From positions 930,001-994,000 of the forward strand of contig NZ_JAAOZB010000001.1 of the NCBI RefSeq assembly GCF_011761265.1: a stretch of DNA of 64,000 nucleotides, given 5' to 3'. The position numbers were made by a program, and so were the translations under genes. Numbering within the stretch: the first letter of the stretch is position 1; each line of letters begins with the position of its first letter. Of the stretch, positions 61,715 to 64,000 are shown one piece after another. The notes below the pieces were generated by a model. The model was not told the DNA's origin and did no database searches. It was given only the letters and a program-made list of their open reading frames with translations. Source of the DNA: Microbacterium halimionae. GTDB lineage: Bacteria > Actinomycetota > Actinomycetes > Actinomycetales > Microbacteriaceae.

Positions 61715-64000
61715 TTGGCTGCTGCGCCCAACGCATCCAACCCCACCACCCCCAAGAACGGTCGCGATGCGTCGCGGCTTTCGTTCGCCAAGATCTCCGA
61801 CACGCTGACGGTCCCTGACCTTCTCGCGTTGCAGACGGAGTCTTTCGACTGGCTCGTCGGTAACGACGCCTGGAAGACGCGTCTAGCTGAGGCACAGGCA
61901 CAGGGGCGCACTGACATCGCGCTCCACAGCGGCCTGGAAGAGATCTTCGAGGAGATCTCGCCTATCGAGGACCTGAGCGAGACGATGCAACTCTCGTTCA
62001 CTAACCCGTATCTCGAGCCGGAGAAGTACTCGATCGATGAGTGCAAGGAACGCGGCAAGACATACGCGGCTCCGCTCTACGTCGAGGCTGAGTTCATGAA
62101 TCACCAGACCGGTGAGATCAAGACCCAGACCGTCTTCATGGGCGACTTCCCGTTGCAGACCAACAAGGGAACGTTCATCATCAACGGCACCGAGCGTGTC
62201 GTTGTGTCGCAGCTCGTCCGTTCACCCGGTGTCTACTTCGACAAGACCGCCGACAAGACGAGTGACAAAGACATCGTTTCGGCGCGTGTCATCCCGAGCC
62301 GTGGTGCATGGCTCGAGTTCGAGGTCGACAAGCGCGACCAGGTCGGTGTTCGTATCGACCGCAAGCGCAAGCAGTCGGTCACGGTCTTCCTGAAGGCCCT
62401 CGGCCTCACGAGCGAAGACATCCTCAACGAGTTCGCCGGCTTCACGTCGATCGAAGAGACCCTCGCGAAAGACACGATCCTCACCAAGGAAGATGCGCTT
62501 CGCGACATCTACCGGAAGCTCCGTCCGGGCGAGCAGGTTGCTGCTGAAGCTGCCCGTGCGCTGCTCGACAACTTTTACTTCAGTGCAAAGCGCTACGACC
62601 TCGCGAAGGTTGGTCGCTACAAGATCAACCAGAAGCTCGGTATCGACAAGCCGCTGAGCGACTCGGTTCTTTCCGTTGAAGACGTCGTTGCAACGATCAA
62701 GTACCTCGTGCGTTTGCACCGTGGCGACGCGTCGTACGACGGCGTCCGCTCGGGCAAGCCCGCCGAGATCCGTATCGACGTTGACGACATCGACAACTTC
62801 GGTAACCGCCGTATCCGCGCCGTCGGTGAGCTCATCCAGAACCAGGTGCGCACCGGACTTTCGCGCATGGAGCGTGTTGTGCGTGAGCGCATGACGACGC
62901 AGGACATCGAGGCGATCACGCCGCAGACCCTGATCAACGTGCGCCCCGTCGTCGCCGCGATCAAGGAGTTCTTCGGAACCAGCCAGTTGTCGCAGTTTAT
63001 GGACCAGAACAACCCGCTCGCGGGCCTGACCCACAAGCGTCGCCTTTCGGCGCTTGGACCCGGTGGTCTGTCGCGTGAGCGTGCAGGCGTCGAGGTTCGT
63101 GACGTTCACCCGTCTCACTACGGCCGCATGTGCCCGATTGAGACGCCTGAAGGCCCCAACATTGGTCTGATCGGTTCGCTCGCATCGTTCGCTCGTATCA
63201 ACGCGTTCGGTTTCATCGAGACCCCGTACCGCCGTGTCGAAAACGGCAAGGTCTCCAAGACCATCGACTACCTGACCGCCAGCGAAGAGAACGACTTCAC
63301 TGTTGCTGGTGCCGGTGCTGAACTTGCTGCAGACGGCTCGTTCGCTACCGACCGCGTGCTAGCACGTCGCGGTAAGGGTGGCGAGGTTGACCTCTACCCG
63401 GCCGAAGAAATCGGCTACATGGATGTCTCGCCGCGCCAGATGGTGTCGGTTGCGACGTCGCTCATCCCCTTCCTCGAGCACGACGATGCAAACCGCGCGC
63501 TCATGGGTGCCAACATGCAGCGTCAGGCTGTGCCGCTCGTGCGCAGCGAATCGCCCGTGGTCGGTACCGGTATGGAGGGCTACGCAGCCATCGACGCCGG
63601 TGACGTTGTCACGGCTCAGAAGGCCGGTGTGGTTCGCGAGGTGTCGGCTGACGTCGTCACCATCCAGCTCGATGAGGGTGGCACACAGGACTACTTCCTG
63701 CGTAAGTTCGACCGCTCCAACCAGGGCACGAGCTACAACCAGCGTGTGATCGTCTCCGAAGGTGAGCGCATCGAAGTCGGCGAGGTTATCGCCGACGGAC
63801 CCGCCACCGAAGACGGTGAACTCGCCCTCGGTAAGAACCTCCTCGTAGCGTTCATGACGTGGGAGGGTCACAACTTCGAAGACGCGATCATCCTCAGCCA
63901 GGACCTCGTGAAGAACGACACGCTCTCCTCGATTCACATCGAAGAGTACGAAGTCGACTCGCGCGACACGAAGCTCGGTAAGGAAGAGATCACTCGCGAC
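61715..64000 (+). CDS. rpoB: RNA polymerase beta subunit (3' end outside window)
   Basis: The frame is open from TTG 61715 (GGAGG seven bases upstream) to the window end, 762 codons and about two thirds of the protein. It is the catalytic core subunit of RNA polymerase. Conserved regions: [59 protein letters not shown], the rifampicin pocket [20 protein letters not shown] followed by [20 protein letters not shown] (wild-type residues) and [19 protein letters not shown]. The promoter at 61517 and the hairpin at 61683 lie upstream. rpoC should follow outside the window. Confidence 0.98.
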   Translation, partial: MAAAPNASNPTTPKNGRDASRLSFAKISDTLTVPDLLALQTESFDWLVGNDAWKTRLAEAQAQGRTDIALHSGLEEIFEEISPIEDLSETMQLSFTNPYLEPEKYSIDECKERGKTYAAPLYVEAEFMNHQTGEIKTQTVFMGDFPLQTNKGTFIINGTERVVVSQLVRSPGVYFDKTADKTSDKDIVSARVIPSRGAWLEFEVDKRDQVGVRIDRKRKQSVTVFLKALGLTSEDILNEFAGFTSIEETLAKDTILTKEDALRDIYRKLRPGEQVAAEAARALLDNFYFSAKRYDLAKVGRYKINQKLGIDKPLSDSVLSVEDVVATIKYLVRLHRGDASYDGVRSGKPAEIRIDVDDIDNFGNRRIRAVGELIQNQVRTGLSRMERVVRERMTTQDIEAITPQTLINVRPVVAAIKEFFGTSQLSQFMDQNNPLAGLTHKRRLSALGPGGLSRERAGVEVRDVHPSHYGRMCPIETPEGPNIGLIGSLASFARINAFGFIETPYRRVENGKVSKTIDYLTASEENDFTVAGAGAELAADGSFATDRVLARRGKGGEVDLYPAEEIGYMDVSPRQMVSVATSLIPFLEHDDANRALMGANMQRQAVPLVRSESPVVGTGMEGYAAIDAGDVVTAQKAGVVREVSADVVTIQLDEGGTQDYFLRKFDRSNQGTSYNQRVIVSEGERIEVGEVIADGPATEDGELALGKNLLVAFMTWEGHNFEDAIILSQDLVKNDTLSSIHIEEYEVDSRDTKLGKEEITRD

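Noticed and set aside
1..64000. tRNA, rRNA, prophage or intact transposase genes
   Set aside because: No cloverleaf-like, ribosomal or phage signatures were seen on either strand; mobile DNA appears only as short repeats.

Overview
The window is high-GC DNA from an actinobacterium, most likely a member of the Microbacteriaceae. This is inferred from the codon usage, the many GGATGCC/GGCATCC words, the frequent GTG/TTG starts, a BioQ-type biotin regulator, an Lhr-Nei pair, the treX-treY-treZ pathway and a class-E-like (LAxTG) cell-wall sorting signal. It reads as ordinary chromosome: rpoB lies at the right edge, and there is no prophage, CRISPR array, tRNA or rRNA. I recognise no defence island.

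Layout. 1-5236: the end of a LacI regulator, a degraded membrane ORF, a TetR-SDR pair bracketed by IS-like inverted repeats, and a TetR regulator divergent from a frameshifted enoyl-CoA hydratase gene. 5237-8995: xylose locus (xylR divergent from xylA-xylB). 9052-11494: small alarmone synthetase, Kef-type antiporter, conserved hypothetical. 11543-18016: glgX/treX-treY-treZ, which makes trehalose from glycogen. 18188-25646: a mix of single genes (2OG-Fe(II) oxygenase, SDR/TetR pair, TspO-like protein, glutamine amidotransferase, LysR-effector-like protein, DUF1304, beta-helix protein, YitT). 24873-30518: lhr and nei. 30664-32719: a lipoprotein and its dead paralogue. 32720-33356: a repeat-rich gene-free stretch. 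33357-37010: hydrolases, a membrane-anchored AlbA_2 protein, and a zinc-ribbon MBL protein. 37007-38298: bioQ and bioY around a triple operator. 38449-41565: threonine aldolase and DUF6421 opposite an Lrp/AsnC regulator. 41566-51514: an eight-gene operon for uptake and reductive-type breakdown of a pyrimidine or hydantoin, with a divergent MocR regulator. 52329-56740: two large secreted proteins. 56940-58950: SprT-like, TPR-like and spermidine-synthase-like proteins. 59026-61361: 5-oxoprolinase pxpA with a fused pxpB-pxpC. 61715 to the end: rpoB.

The most unusual signals are non-coding. A 54-bp palindromic element occurs three times, with conserved arms around a 17-nt centre that differs in every copy; one copy supplies the last codons of treY. 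An 88-89-bp nested palindrome also occurs three times. A single 97-bp element has 15-bp terminal inverted repeats. A triple BioQ operator repeats at an exact 15-bp period. The most interesting gene context is the catabolic operon at 41566-50014, where a luciferase-like flavin/F420 oxidoreductase of unknown role sits between dihydropyrimidinase and a dedicated ABC importer.
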